NCBI GenBank assembly: GCA_963575745.1
Contig: CAUYUJ010016371.1
Location: 885,726-949,725, forward strand
DNA length: 64,000 nt
Direction of reading: 5' to 3'
DNA from: Prorocentrum cordatum
Taxonomy: Eukaryota > Sar > Dinophyceae > Prorocentrales > Prorocentraceae
The notes below the pieces were generated by a model. The model was not told the origin of the DNA and did not search any database. It was given only the letters and a program-made list of their open reading frames with translations. The position numbers and the translations under genes were made by a program. Every line of letters starts with the position of its first letter. Position 1 is the first letter of the stretch. Below, piece after piece: positions 33,700 to 45,129 of this stretch.

Positions 33700-34810
33700 G
33701 TATGATCTGGTACTCTTCGAGAACAGGAAGATTTATGTTGTGCAGTCGACATTGCGCGGGATACGCGGTGCAATCGATGCGGAGTCACCGGCGTGGAGCA
33801 ATATATCTTTAGGTGCGGTGCAGACTACGTCGCGCACGCGTTGCGCAGTCTACGCTGTGCAACATGCGTGGAACAATCTACGCGGCGCGCGATTTATGCT
33901 GTGCGCAACCTACGTGGTGCAATCTACGATGTGCAATTCACCCTGCCGCAATTGAAGCAAGCTGTCGGATCCACTGCAATCACAACGCCCATCATCCCGC
34001 AATTTGGTCTGCGCAACCCATGCGGCGGCGATTGCGATGACTGATCGGCGCTGGCTGGCGCATCGCCGCGGCCGCACTGGCTCGCATGCTCGCGCGCGCA
34101 GCTGCCAGCTAGACTAGCGCGATCGACGCGGCCGCGGTGGCGGTGACAGCTGGACACTTCCCGGCGGGCACTGCAGTGCGAGTTGGCGACGTTGGCGGGC
34201 GCGGCACAATATCAACGTCGACAACCCTAGACGCGAAGATGAAGATTGTAGCGATGCTGGTGACGATGGCGATAACGACGGCGGAAAAGCCAGCGACGGC
34301 GCCGATGCCAATCACGCCGACGACGATGACGGCGGCCTCGTGTCGGTAATGGAGGTTTTGGAAGAAGTTCAACATGCGCGCGTGCCGACGACGCGCGGAT
34401 GACCCGCATCGCATCGTTTGAAACTGATCGCGCCCCCACCGAAACACCCCAGCACGTGCGAAACGGCGTTCGAATGACTCCGACATGCGGCGCGAGAGGA
34501 CCATTAGGCAACAGTCAATGAAAATGTTGAAAACCTACGGTGTATTCAAGACCGCGAGCGCAGGATTCTTGCGTGGAAAATTGGTGGTGCAAAACCATGT
34601 GTGTTTGTACATTTTCTCGGGGCATTCGATTCGCTATCCCTACGAAGCTTCGGGCGTTCGACGGATTTCTGCACGCGCACGCAACAACGCTCGCGCGTGA
34701 ATTCCAATCCGCTTTTACAACGGATTCGTGCGACAGCACGCGCGACAGGGCGTTCTTGCGATTCCAACACGCGCACGCGAGAGCCCTGCTTGGTAGCATG
34801 TTATGATGAT
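33700..34810. repeat. ~1.1-kb dispersed composite repeat, copy 1
   Basis: It begins with short 'tgtgcaatctacgcggtg' words (33740-33945), passes through 'ttgcgatgac', 'cgcggccgcggtggcgg', and 'gacgacgatgacggcgg', and ends with a CGCG-run unit and 'ttggtagcatgtt'. The same order recurs at 45.93-46.77 kb. No gene is evident, although a minus-strand PRPP.SPTR frame is kept. Confidence 0.85.
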
Positions 34811-34859
34811 GTTAGACAACTCGTGCTCTTCCGAAGACTTCGCCAGTGTTTGGGCGCAT

Positions 34860-34920
34860 GTTTTTGCTGTTGTGTCTGTTGTTGTTACTGTTGCTGTTGC
34901 TATTGTTGTTGTTGTTGACC
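34860..34920. repeat. (TTG)n/(TGC)n trinucleotide tract
   Basis: Repeated TGTTGT and TGCTGT trinucleotides over about 60 bp. Confidence 0.95.
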
Positions 34921-35074
34921 TCTCATTCTTGAAGAATAATTATGGTTGATCCCCCCTCACCGGTGCACATTGTTTTTTCAATTGAAGTGCCCCCCCCGGG
35001 GCTCGCACCTTGTTTTTTGACAAGGAAAATATTCCTGCTCAAACTGCCCCCCTGGCCCCCAGGTTACAACAACA

Positions 35075-35275
35075 ACGGCTCCCGCCTGAGACTTCCTCAC
35101 ACTTTAGCCAGGACCACCGCTCCCGCCCGAGACTTCCTCGCATTTTATTCAAGAGTCACGCTCTCGCTTGGGACTTCCTTACGATTTATTCAGGAATCGC
35201 TCCTCAAGCGCTCTGGAGTCGCGCTCTCGCTGGAGACTTGCTTGCAATCTACTGAAGAACAGCGCCCTTGCATTG
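35075..35275. repeat. ~50-60-bp tandem repeat 'gctctcgctggagacttcct'
   Basis: Four units at about 35078, 35128, 35158 and 35220 share GCTCyCGCyyGAGACTTCCT and 'ttattcag'. A related piece occurs at 36320-36375. Confidence 0.8.
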
Positions 35276-35505
35276 GAATCCCACCAGCCCTTTGGGCGTG
35301 AGTGGTTTAGCGAGCTCTCTCTGTTCTCACCCCCCCTTCTTCCTCTTCGGGGAGGGGTTTACCCCTCCCCCTCCCCCCCTCCCCCTGGACCTGGAAAGGT
35401 CCTTTCGCGGGTGGTCGGAGGGGTCATTTTCGACCCCTGGGAGGGCTAAAAAACGACACCCTTCACGAAGATTCTGGCCCCGACGGGGGGAGGGAGAAAA
35501 ATGCT
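35276..35505. other. No supported gene; C-rich tract
   Basis: C-rich segment (35330-35390) and mixed sequence. Confidence 0.4.
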
Positions 35506-35695
35506 TCCCTCTTCTTTGAAGCCAACATCATTGATTTTACTACGGTTTTGGCCCCATTTTGGCCTTCTGAAGGGGGGCAGCGCTAATTAAAGCTCTCCTC
35601 TTCTTTCAAGCCAAAATCATTGATTGTACTACGGTTTTGGCCCCATGTTGACCTTCTGAAGGGGGGCAGCGCTAATTAAAGCTCCCCTCTTCTGT
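35506..35695. repeat. Tandem duplication, period 89 bp
   Basis: The block ATTGATTTTACTACGGTTTT at 35530 recurs at 35619, each followed by 'ggccttctgaaggggggcag' and 'cgctaattaaagctc'. Confidence 0.93.
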
Positions 35696-35699
35696 GATC

Positions 35700-35845
35700 G
35701 ATTTCCTCCAAGATGGCCCCAAGATGCGCCCAGGAGGCACCAAGAGGCCCCAAGATGGCCCCAAGAGGCCCCCAGGAGGCCCCCAAGAGGATCCAAAACG
35801 GCCCAAAGAGGCCACCCCGAGGCACCCAAGACGCCGACAAGCCCA
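35700..35845. repeat. Degenerate 'ccaagaggcccc' array (reverse orientation)
   Basis: CCAAGATGGCCCC and CCAAGAGGCCCC words: the reverse complement of the 9.6-kb and 26.6-kb family. Confidence 0.88.
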
Positions 35846-35889
35846 TCAGGACGACCCTCCACTCGCCTGGGCGTCGTTTCTGGACGGGC

Positions 35890-36085
35890 AGGAGGAGGGG
35901 CCCGAACGACTCACACCAGGACGAGGGGCCCGAACAACTCACACCACGAGAAGCCCGAACGACTCACACCAGGACGAAGAGCCCGAACGACTCACACCAC
36001 GAAGAGCCCGAACGACTCACACCAGGAAGAAGGGCCCGAACGACTCACACCAGGACGAGAAGCCCGAACGACTCAAACCACGAGG
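35890..36085. repeat. ~24-27-bp minisatellite CCCGAACGACTCACACCAGG
   Basis: About eight copies with alternating CAGGACGAG and CACGAAG tails. Confidence 0.95.
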
Positions 36086-36394
36086 AGCGTTTTCTCTCCC
36101 TCCTCCTCCGTCTCGTCCTTCTTCCGTCTCCACCACAAGGAGGATGTACAAGGAGGCGGGAGGAAGGAGGAACAGGGGAGATATGCGGGGGCAGGCGGGA
36201 ACACGCCTGAAAAACACGACTGTCGGCATGCTTCGCTAGAGTTGCTATTTTGAGATGGGTTGGTGGGGATACGCGAAGCGTGAACAATTTCTTGCAATTT
36301 ACTCCAGCGCCGCGCTCCCGACACCCAGGCACCCAGGAGCCGCGCTCACGCTTAGGACTCCTTCTCAGATTACCTAGGAATCGGGATCTCGCTG

Positions 36395-37195
36395 CCATTC
36401 GTGGCCCCGTTGCAGCCCTTCGTGGCCCCCTCGCTTTGTTTCGTGGCCCCGTTGCAGCTTTTCGTGGGCCCCTCGCTTTGTTTCGCGGCCCCGTTGCAGC
36501 CCTTTGTGGCCCCCTCGCTTTGTTTCGTGGCACCGTTGCAGCTTTTCGTGGGCCCCTCGCTTTGTTTCGCGGCCCCGTTGCAGCCCTTCGTGGCCCCCTC
36601 GCTTTGTTTCGTGGCACCGTTGCAGCCCTTCGTGGCCCCCTCGCTGGCCTTCGTGGTCCCGTTGCAGCCCTTCGTGGCCCTGTTGCAGCCCTTCGTGGCC
36701 CCCTCGCTGCCCTTCGTGGCCCCGTTGCAGCCCTTCGTGGCCACCTCGCTTTGTTTCGTGGCCCCATATATGTATGCCCTTCGTGGCCCCCGCTCGTTCG
36801 CGCCCATGGTGGCCCCATATGCATGCCCTTCGTGGCCCCGCTGTCGCCCTTCGTGGCCCCCTCGCTGCCCTTCGTGTCTCCATTGCTGCCCTCAGTGGCC
36901 CTGTCCGTACCCTCCGCGGCCCAACATACGTATGCCCTTCGTGGCCCCCGGTCGTTCGCGCCCGCTGTGGCTCCATATGCATGCCCATCGTGGCCCCGCT
37001 GTCGCCGTTTGTGGCCCCCTCATTGTCCTACGTGGCCCAGGTGCTACCCTCAGTGGCCCCATCGTTGCCTCCTGTGGCCCCGCATTTTCTGCACTTCGTG
37101 GCCCCCGGTCGTTCGCGCTCTTCGTGGCACCATACGCATTCCCTTCGTGTCCCCGCTGTCGCCCTTCGTGGCCTACTTCGTGTCCTTCGTGGCTC
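36395..37195. repeat. 21/42-bp minisatellite 'cccttcgtggccccctcgct'
   Basis: More than 25 copies of a 21-bp unit arranged as 42-bp pairs. Because 21 is divisible by three, long stop-free frames exist on plus (414 and 427 codons) and minus (259 codons). The plus frame reads repeating PFVAPSL-like residues. No start context, flanking non-repeat domain or splice site supports a gene. Confidence 0.93.
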
Positions 37196-37312
37196 TGCTG
37201 TCGTTCTCTCTCGCTCTCGCTTTCGCTCGTGGTCGTCGTCGCCGTCGCCGTCGTTGCCGTCGTCGTCGTTGCCGTCGTCATCGTCGTCGTGGTCGGTCCC
37301 CTGTCCGTCCCT
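37196..37312. repeat. (CGTCGT/CGCCGT)n trinucleotide tract
   Basis: TCGC and CGTCGTCG trinucleotide repeats follow the minisatellite. Confidence 0.9.
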
Positions 37313-37529
37313 CTTGGGGTCGGGTCGACGGTCCGCGGCCGCCCCGCCGATCAGCGCTGCCGCTGGCCAGGCCGACGGTCCGCGGCCGCCACGCCGCTTG
37401 CTGGGGCCCGGCCTGCAGGGAAGAAAGGTATACCCCCCAAAAGGGGTTCGATCGAAGACGAAAAGGGCGGGTATCGAGGGTTTGGGAATTCGCGTTATTC
37501 GACATTCGAGCAGATAAGGGCGAACCGTC

Positions 37530-38060
37530 TTAAAATGATTGTTGTTGTTGTTGTTGTTGTTGTTCTTGTTGTTGATTCTTTGTTTGAAGATTCTTGTTGC
37601 GAAGCCATGCGTTGTTTTCTACGTTTTCGGGGCACTCACTTTTGAACTCCTCGCGCACAACCAACGGTTTTGGGCGGATTCCAGCATGGCGCGCGGGTGC
37701 ACGTCATCCCTTTTGTTGCAAAGAATTCTTGCGACAACGCGCGCGCAAGGGGATTTTTGCGATTCGGACACGCGCGCGCGAGAGCCCCGATTGGTAGCAA
37801 GTTTGAAAAGGTTGAGACACCAATGGCAGGAGCGCAGACGCAGGTGGTTGGTAAAAAACCCTCGTTGTGAATCCACACGTCTTTTATATGTTTTCGGGGT
37901 GCTCAATTTTGAGCTCCGTGCAGAGGCTGAGGTTGTTGACGGATTTCGGCATGCGCTCGCGACGGCGCGCGCGCGCGTGCACTTCATCCACACTTTTGCA
38001 GGGGAGTCTTGCAAATGGATGAGGTTGGTCAACCAGCGCGCGCGTAGCATTTTTTGCGAG
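37530..38060. repeat. (TTG)n then CGCG-run repeat family units
   Basis: A TTGTTG run (37537-37575) leads into two units with 'gttgcgaagccatgcgt', 'gacaacgcgcgcgcaagg', and 'gcgcgcgcgcgtgcacttcat', the same family as at 33.0-33.7 kb. Confidence 0.85.
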
Positions 38061-38149
38061 AGGATGAAGGGGCGGGGGGGCGCTTCAGGTGGCATAGATT
38101 CATATTTTCAAAAACAATCATATGCAACTTGCTATCCGTTTTTTTTTAA

Positions 38150-38690
38150 AGACCGCCAAGTCCCCCTGGGGGCCCCGGGCGAAACAACATCCAGGGCGAC
38201 GCCCACCCGGTGCCCGGCCGACTCGAGCCTAGGCGCCTACAGGGCGCCGGGGCGCCCCCTACGCGGCCCAAGGGGCCCCGAGTCGCCGAAGGATCGCTTC
38301 AAGAGGCTCGAAATAGTCTCCAGATGGCCCCAGAGGCCGCGAGCAAAAACCCAAGAGGCTCCGCAAGAGGGCCCCAGCAAGCAAAAAGTCGTTCCATTCC
38401 CGTCGGAAAACGTATCTGTGTCGCATGTGCGACGTCTTGGGTTCACAGCGTCCACAACTGCCCCAGAGGCCTCAACATCGTCCCCAGACGGCCCAACGCG
38501 CCCTCAACATGGGCCCAAGAAAACCCGAGAAGGCCCCAAGAGGCTCCCAAGAGGCCCAAAGGCGCCCCCAAGAAGCACCCCAAAATGCTCCAAGAGGCCC
38601 CAAGAGGCCCCGACACGGCCCCGAACGGGCCTCAAAACTGCTTCCCATAGGCCCCCGAGAACCACGAGAGCCCAACCATTATCCATGAGG
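38150..38690. repeat. Degenerate 'ccaagaggcccc' array (reverse orientation)
   Basis: CCCCAAGAGGC words dense from 38265. The stretch from 38370 to 38470 is less repetitive. No gene. Confidence 0.82.
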
Positions 38691-39230
38691 CCTCTTACCC
38701 TTCATCCACCGCCTCCGAAAAATGGCAACCGCCCAACGGCACCGCATTGACAACAACACCCTGACAAACGACAGTGGCGAGGCAATATGGGCCGGCGCAA
38801 TGAACGAAGCGAAACAAAAAATCGACATGCGCGCGACAGCGGCACCCGCACTGAACCGTACCACCAGCAGGAGCGACAACAGCAACACCAGCAGCAACAC
38901 CAGCCGCAGCACCACCACCACTAACAGTAGCAAGTACGACAAACCTACTGTCGAACAGCCACGGGGCATGCCTGAGCATAGTAGGCGATAGCATAGGAAG
39001 AGAGAACGCGGGACAAAAACAACAAAGCACACGACTTGTATGAATTCCTGCCTATGTTTATCCCGTCATGGAGCCGTCTTCGCCTCGTCCGGCGAGAACT
39101 GGAATGGGCGGGCGGTGAACGCGAAGCGTCTTGAATCGATATGCGCGCGACGACGAGCGCGCGCAGACAGGGGTGCCGGATAACCCTGGTGGTGGTGGCG
39201 GGGGAAGTTAATCCGAACTCTCTGTCATAA
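38691..39230. other. No supported gene; CAG/ACC-type tract at 38865-38935
   Basis: An 89-codon plus frame from 38722 is Ser/Thr/Asn-rich because of an AGCAACACC tract. Its first 45 codons are mixed, but it has no supporting splice or context evidence. Confidence 0.4.
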
Positions 39231-39235
39231 TAATG

Positions 39236-39249
39236 AGTACATGTATGTA

Positions 39250-39296
<47 letters not shown>

Positions 39297-39378
39297 ATGT
39301 ATGTATGTATGTATGTATGTATGTATATATATGTATGTATATACATGTGTCTATATATGTGTATAAATATGTGTGCAT

Positions 39379-39418
<40 letters not shown>

Positions 39419-39420
39419 TC
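39236..39420. repeat. (GTCT)n, (GTAT)n and (TA)n microsatellites
   Basis: GTCT tetranucleotides (39250-39293), GTAT (39293-39340), and TA (39387-39411). Confidence 0.97.
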
Positions 39421-39599
39421 CTCTTCGAATATTCTTATAGCGGAAAGCCCCCCCTGACCCCCCCCCGGTACATAAATTCGGCCCTGGGCGCTCCCACCGA
39501 CGTGAAAATCGAATTTCGGCTTCGGGAGCCTCTCCCGGCTATCCCTGGACGGTCCCGCAAAGCCCGAGGACGGCCCACGACCGCTCCAGAACGGCCCAT

Positions 39600-40260
39600 G
39601 AGCGCTCAACAAGATTTCAGGTTGGCTTCAAGACGGCCCAAGACGCTCTCAAAACGCCCCAAGACGCCCCAAAGGAGACCTCCACAACGCAAAAATCGTC
39701 CCATTCCCTTCGTGAAACTTGCAATTTTACCATATTCGCTTCTGTGGCCTTCACTACGTCCAAGACGGCCCAAGAGGCCCCCAAGATCGCCCCAGGACGA
39801 CCCAAGATACCCCCAAGAGGACCCCAAGACAGCCCAAAAGGGCTCCAAGACGGCCCAAGAGAGCTCCAAGACTGCCCCAAAAGCCCCATAAGGCGTCCAA
39901 GAGAGCCCCAAGAAGGCCCCAAGAGGCGCCCAAGAATGTCCCAAAATGGCCCAATCTCCCCAGGACGGCCCAAGAGGATCCCGGGACAACCCCGGAGAGC
40001 CGCCAGACAGCCCAACAGAGTCCCAAAAGGAGCCCCACGAAGGCCCCGACATGCCATATTATTTGATTTCCGCTACCATGCTCCGCACTGTTTCTGTCTC
40101 CAACGCCGCCACCCCGGGGGACCTCGGGACAACCCCGGAGAGCCGCCAGACAGCCCAAAAGAGCCCCATAAGGAGCCCCAAGAAGGCCCCGACATGCCAT
40201 ATTCATTGCTTTCCGCAACCATGCTCCGCATGATTTTTTCTTCCCACGCCGCCACTCATG
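39600..40260. repeat. Degenerate 'ccaagacggccc' array with a ~154-bp duplication
   Basis: After CCAAGACGGCCC words, a segment beginning GGGACAACCCCGGAGAGCC (39973) is repeated at about 40127 and includes 'gccccgacatgccatatt' and 'accatgctccgca' in both copies. Confidence 0.88.
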
Positions 40261-40379
40261 GGGACATCTACGTCGCCGATGTTTTGGCTTCGGTCCAGGA
40301 GCCGACACTTTCTCCGACCGCACGCTGCCCCGTACATAGGCTCCTGCCCTCTGCCCCCTCAGAGCCCTTCCAGCTTGAA

Positions 40380-41625
40380 GACTCTATGAGCCATATAAGC
40401 CCCAAGAGCCATATGAGCTCAATGAGCTCTACGGCCCCTCGTCCTCGTCTTCATTGTCGCCGTCGTCGTCTTCGTCGCCGCCGCTGTCGTCCCCCATGAG
40501 ACCTACGGGCCTATCAACCCCTTCAGCCTTATGAGCCCTACGAGCCCTATGACACTCAAGACCCCATATGAGCCCCAACATCCCTATGACCCCCGGGACC
40601 CCATGCGACCTCTCTTTCCCCAACGAGCCCTACGAGGCCTGCAGTGCCCTATGTGTTCTGCGAGCCCTATGAGTCCTGCGAGCCCTAATGCCTACAAGCC
40701 TCGTGAACCCTACCAGCCCTACGACCTCAATTACCCTATGACCCCTACCAGCCATATGAGCCCTATCGACCACATGAGCCCTGCGACCCCTGTGGCGCCT
40801 CATGCCCCTGCGACCCCCATCCGCCCTATGAGATCTACGAGCCCCGCGGTGCCCTATATCCCCTCCGAGCTCCATGAGCCCTCCATTGCCCTGTACGCCC
40901 TACGAGCCCTACAACCCCAATTACCCCTACAGCCCCTACCAACCATATGAGCCCAGCCCTCTCAGCCCTGAGAACCCAAACACCTACAAGCCCCACGAAC
41001 CCCGTCAGCCCAACGAGCCCTACGACACCACTGACTCCAATCAGCTCTACGAGCCCTACGAGCCCTAAGACGCTTGCGAGCCCCATGCGCCCCACGAGCC
41101 CTACGAGCCCTATGAAACCCGCGAGCCCCGGGCGCCGTATGAACCCGACAAGCCCTACGACTTCCACGAGCCCTACGCGCCCTATGAGCCCTACGGGCCC
41201 TCCAGTCCCACGAGCCCTCTGAGCCTCATGAGCCCCGCAAGCCCTGTGAGCCCCATGAGCCATACGAGCCCTGTGAGCCCGACGCGCCCTACGGTGCCCC
41301 ATGGTGCGGCATGAACCCTTTCAGCCCTACGAGCCCCATGAGCCCTACGACCCCTACAACCCCTACGAGCGTGTTGGCCCCGTGAGCCCTACGAGCCCTA
41401 CGAGTTCCACGGGCCTACGAGCCCTACGGACCTACCGGCCCTGCAAGCCCCACGAGACCAACGGGCCCACAAGCCCCACGAGCCCTGCGAGCATACGAGC
41501 CCTACGAGCCTCACGGGCATACGAGCTCACGAGCCCTACAAGCCTACAAGCCGACGAGCCTTACGGGCCTACGGGCCCTACGAGCCCTACGGACCTACGG
41601 GCTCTACGAGCTCTACAGGCTTAAC
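40380..41625. repeat. 9-bp minisatellite, CCCTACGAG type
   Basis: Over 1.2 kb of imperfect 9-bp units (GAGCCCTAC and variants CCTATGAGC, CCCACGAGC). Reading frames through it give Ser-Pro-Thr or Tyr-Glu-Pro repeats, broken by stops at several points. A second array lies at 45.13-45.83 kb. Confidence 0.95.
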
Positions 41626-41814
41626 CCCATGCCCACGATAATAATGTACCCCCCCCTTAAGTTGTTAGAGTTTTTTATCGTCGACCAATAAGAGTTTGGT
41701 CGGGGGCGCGGGGCGCGGAGGCCAAACTTCATTATCACCTCGGGACGTTATGTTGAGATAGCAAGATCAAGTTATGTTGAAATAGCAACATCAAGCGAAG
41801 CGATCACACTTTTT

Positions 41815-42302
41815 TCATGATGTCTCAAGCGAAACCAAGAATTTTGGGAGGCAGGCTCAAACGAAACGAGCAATGTTTCAAGGATGTCTCAAGCGAAACC
41901 AGTAATTCTGTGAGGATGTCTCAAGCGATTCGAGAAGCTTGTCGAGGATGTCTCAAGCGAAACAAGCATATACTCGAGGATGTCTCGAGCGATTCGAGAA
42001 GCTTGTCGAGGATGTCTCAAGCGAAACAAGCATATACTCGAGGATGTCTCAAGCGAAACAAGCATATACTGAAGGATGTCTCAAGCGAAACGATACGTTT
42101 CTTAAGGATGTCTCAAGCGAAAACAACAATTCTGTGAGGATGTCTCAAGCGAAACCAAGAATTTTGGGAGGCAGGCTCAAACGGAACGAGCAATGTTTCA
42201 AGGATGTCTCAAGCGAAACCAGCAATTCTGCGAGCATGTCTCAAGCGATTCGAGAAGCTTGTCGAGGATGTCTCAAGCGAAACAAGCACATACTCGAGGA
42301 TT
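41815..42302. repeat. Third GATGTCTCAAGCGAAAC motif array
   Basis: About 14 units spaced about 31-32 bp. Some units carry GATTCGAG instead of GAAACAAG after AGC. A ~60-bp block with 'ttttgggaggcaggctcaaa' occurs twice (41840 and 42160), showing higher-order duplication. Confidence 0.95.
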
Positions 42303-43265
42303 GCTCTTTTTCTTCCTCTTATCTTCTCCTTCTTTTTTCTTAATTTATATTTTTATTTCTTTATATATTTCTTTATTTATTTTTTGGTTCTCCTCTCTCT
42401 CCTCATGCCCCCCTGAACTTGTTTATCCCTGGTGTTGATTATCCATGGCAAGTGAGGCACATGAGCTACCCTACACGAGCACTCAAAAACATCAATTTTC
42501 AGAAAGCGTTTGTAAATTAAATCTAATAGATTTGGAACTTGATTGTTTTGCTCTTGTTCTTCCTCTTCTCTTCTCCTTCTTTTTTCTTAATTTATATTTG
42601 TATTTCTTTATATATTTCTTTAGTTCTTTATTCTTTTCCTCTCTCTCCCCATGCCCCCCTGAACTTGTTTATCCCTGGTGTTGATTATCCATGGCAAGTG
42701 AGGCACATGAGCTACCCTACACGAGCACTTAAAAATTTTAAGTGTCATAAAGCGCTTGTACATAAAAATTTAATACATTTGAATATTCAGATTTGTTGTT
42801 TTATCCTCCTTTCCTCTCCTCTTGTACTTCTCCTCCTCATTTATTATTGTTCTTTTCCTTTTTACTATTTCTTTTATGTATTTCCCTCAACTCTCTGCTT
42901 GTTTTCTTTCTTTCTCTCTTTATATCTTCCTCTCTCCCCATGCGCCCCTGAACTTGTTTATCCCTGGGGCTGATTATCCACGGAAAGTGAGGCGCATGAG
43001 CTCCTACACGAGCACTTAAAAAAACAATGTTCATAAAGCGTCTGTAAATAAAATGTAATAGATTTGGAACTGGGAATTTGTGCTTTTCCTCTTCCTCTCC
43101 TCTTCTACTTCTCCTCTTGCATTTTTCTTCTCCTCTTCATTTTCATTATTTCGTCTCTCTCTCTCTATTTCTATCTCTCTGTCTCTCTCCCCCCCATGCC
43201 CCCCTGAACTTGTTTATCCCTGGTGTTGATTATCCATGGAAAATCTGACAGTTTTTTTTTATTAT
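42303..43265. repeat. AT/pyrimidine-rich tandem array, four units of about 245-290 bp
   Basis: The block CCTGAACTTGTTTATCCCTGG recurs at about 42413, 42659, 42949 and 43204, each preceded by a C/T-rich strand with TTTATATTT and followed by 'ttgattatccatgg', 'gaggcacatgagct' and 'tagatttggaac'. Confidence 0.95.
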
Positions 43266-43385
43266 TTCCTCTCTGTCTTTTTTCTCTCTCTGTTTCTTTT
43301 TCTCTCTCTCCTCTTGCTCCTCTCCTGTCTTCTCCTTTCCTCTCCTCCTCTCCTTCCTCTCTTGCTTTTCATTATCTCCTCTTCT

Positions 43386-43417
<32 letters not shown>

Positions 43418-43690
43418 AATTTTCATAAATCGCTTCTGAATAAAATCTGATGGATTTGAAACTTGATTTTTTTGCTTTTCCTCCTCCTCCTCTATCTGTC
43501 TTTCTTTCTATATATGTTCTCTTCTTCTTATTATTATTCTTATTATTCTTCTTCTTTATTATACGATTTTGTTTTATTTATTGTTCTGCGAAATGTGTTA
43601 TATATTTCTTATTTTTTTATAAAAAAATGTAATTATTTTGATAGTATTTTTTTGTTCCTTCTCTCTCTCTCTCTCTCTCTCTCAGCACAA
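43266..43690. repeat. Pyrimidine-rich tract with (CT)n runs
   Basis: C/T-rich plus strand with (CT)n at 43388-43412 and 43657-43682 and TTATTATTCTTA at 43535-43560. Open frames are Leu/Ser/Phe filler. Confidence 0.85.
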
Positions 43691-43790
43691 CCCCCCCAGC
43701 ACAACCCTCCAGCACAACCCTCCAGCACAACCCTCCAGCACAACCCTCCAGCACAACCCTGCAGCACAACCCCTCAGCACAACCTCTTGA
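43682..43790. repeat. 13-bp minisatellite CAGCACAACCCTC
   Basis: Eight tandem copies directly next to the foldback at 43789. It resembles the CAGCACGACC unit at 32.2 kb. Confidence 0.95.
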
Positions 43791-44438
43791 GGTTTATTAT
43801 CGTCAGCAATTTTTTATAATCGGCAGTGGTCGATAGCAACTCCTGAGCTCTCCGGGAACACGGCGGCACGCAAATGATACGCATGTTTTTGAAACACTTC
43901 ATTTTGAACAAAAAAATATATTATTTAATTGCGAATTCCATTGAAATCTTTTCGAATTTGCGAAATCGAGCCGTCAGGCGCTTGAATGCCGCACTGCGTT
44001 CGAGATTTAGGCGAAAGCGTGTGCGACGCAATTTTCTCATGACACGCATTTTTTTTGAAAAACCTTATTTTGACAAAAAATACGGTATTTGGTTGCGACT
44101 TCCATTGAAATCCTTTCGAAATTGCGAATTCGAACCCGCACGCGCCTGAATGCCACACTGCGTTCGATATTCGGGCAAAAGCGCGTGCGACGCAAATTTC
44201 TCATAAATGCGTCGCGTGCATAAATCTCGAACGCAATGTGGCATTCAAGCGCCTGACGGCTCGATTTCGCAATTTTGAAAGGATTACAATGGAATTCGCA
44301 ATTAAAAACAGTTTTTTTTTTCAAAATGAAATTTTTCAAAAAATGCGTATCATTTGCGTGCCGCCGTCTTCCGGGAAAGCTCAGGAGTTGCGATTGACCA
44401 CTGCCGATGATAAAAAACTGCCGACGATAAGAAACCTC
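43789..44438. mobile_element. 650-bp foldback element, MITE-like
   Basis: Terminal inverted repeats of over 200 bp: left from GAGGTTTATTATCGTC (43789), right ending AAACCTC (44438). By eye the arms match at most positions through 'cgccgtgt/cttcccgg' and 'cttgaatgcc'. Between them (44024-44193) lies another copy of the inner unit in direct orientation. No transposase. No target duplication found; the right end is followed by an extra partial copy of its own terminus (44442-44478). Confidence 0.85.
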
Positions 44439-44494
44439 AGCCGATGATAAAAAAAACTGCCGACGATAATAAACCTCAGAGGAGCGCACGGCGG

Positions 44495-44545
44495 GAGAGA
44501 GAGAGAGAGAGAGAGTTTCACCTCTCTCTCTCTCTCTCTCCCTCC
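44495..44545. repeat. (GA)n facing (CT)n
   Basis: GAGA run (44494-44514) and CTCT run (44523-44540) form a hairpin-capable pair. Confidence 0.92.
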
Positions 44546-44671
44546 CTCTCTCCTCTTTCTCTCACTATCTCTCTCTGCTCAAGGTGAGCTGCTGAAGCAG
44601 AGCTGCTCAAGCAGATGGCTGCTCAGAGAGCAGAACCAGACAATGAGACCTTCGATAATAAAAAACACAAT

Positions 44672-44990
44672 TATTTCGAGGATGTCTCAAGCGAAATAAG
44701 CAATCGTTTGACGGTGTCTCAAGCGAAATAAGCAATAGTTTCAGGATGTCTCAAGCGAAATACGCAATAGTTTCAGGATGTTCAGGCGAAATCAGCAATA
44801 GTTTGATGATGTTTCAAGCGAAAAACACAATTATTTCGAGGATGTCTCAAGCGAAATAAGCAATAGTTTGACGGTGTCTCAAGCAAAATAAGCAATAGCT
44901 TGTGGATGTCTCAAGCGAAACAAGGGATTTGTCGAGGATGTCTCCAGCGAGATAAGCCATTGTTGAGGATATTTTAATGAAGACTAAACG
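44672..44990. repeat. Fourth GATGTCTCAAGCGAAAT motif array
   Basis: About nine units spaced about 31-36 bp, here mostly GCGAAATAAGCAATAG. Confidence 0.95.
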
Positions 44991-45129
44991 CCAAGGATGT
45001 CTCAAAACGTGCTCGGTTTGGTCTCCTCTTGATCATCTCTTACTTCGAGATTATGCTGAGGTCTGGTGGGCTACTTTGATTATCTCCCCCTGAACCCCGA
45101 GCTTTATTATCCCCTAGTGTTTATTATCG

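Noticed and set aside
35540-35660. Possible spliced-leader relic ('ccattttggcc', 'caagccaaaat')
   Set aside because: Resembles the dinoflagellate leader only over about ten bases and is explained by the 89-bp tandem repeat.
36250-37645. 427- and 414-codon plus frames and a 259-codon minus frame
   Set aside because: The 21-bp unit lacks stops in several frames; all three cannot be genes and none has a non-repeat domain or splice support.
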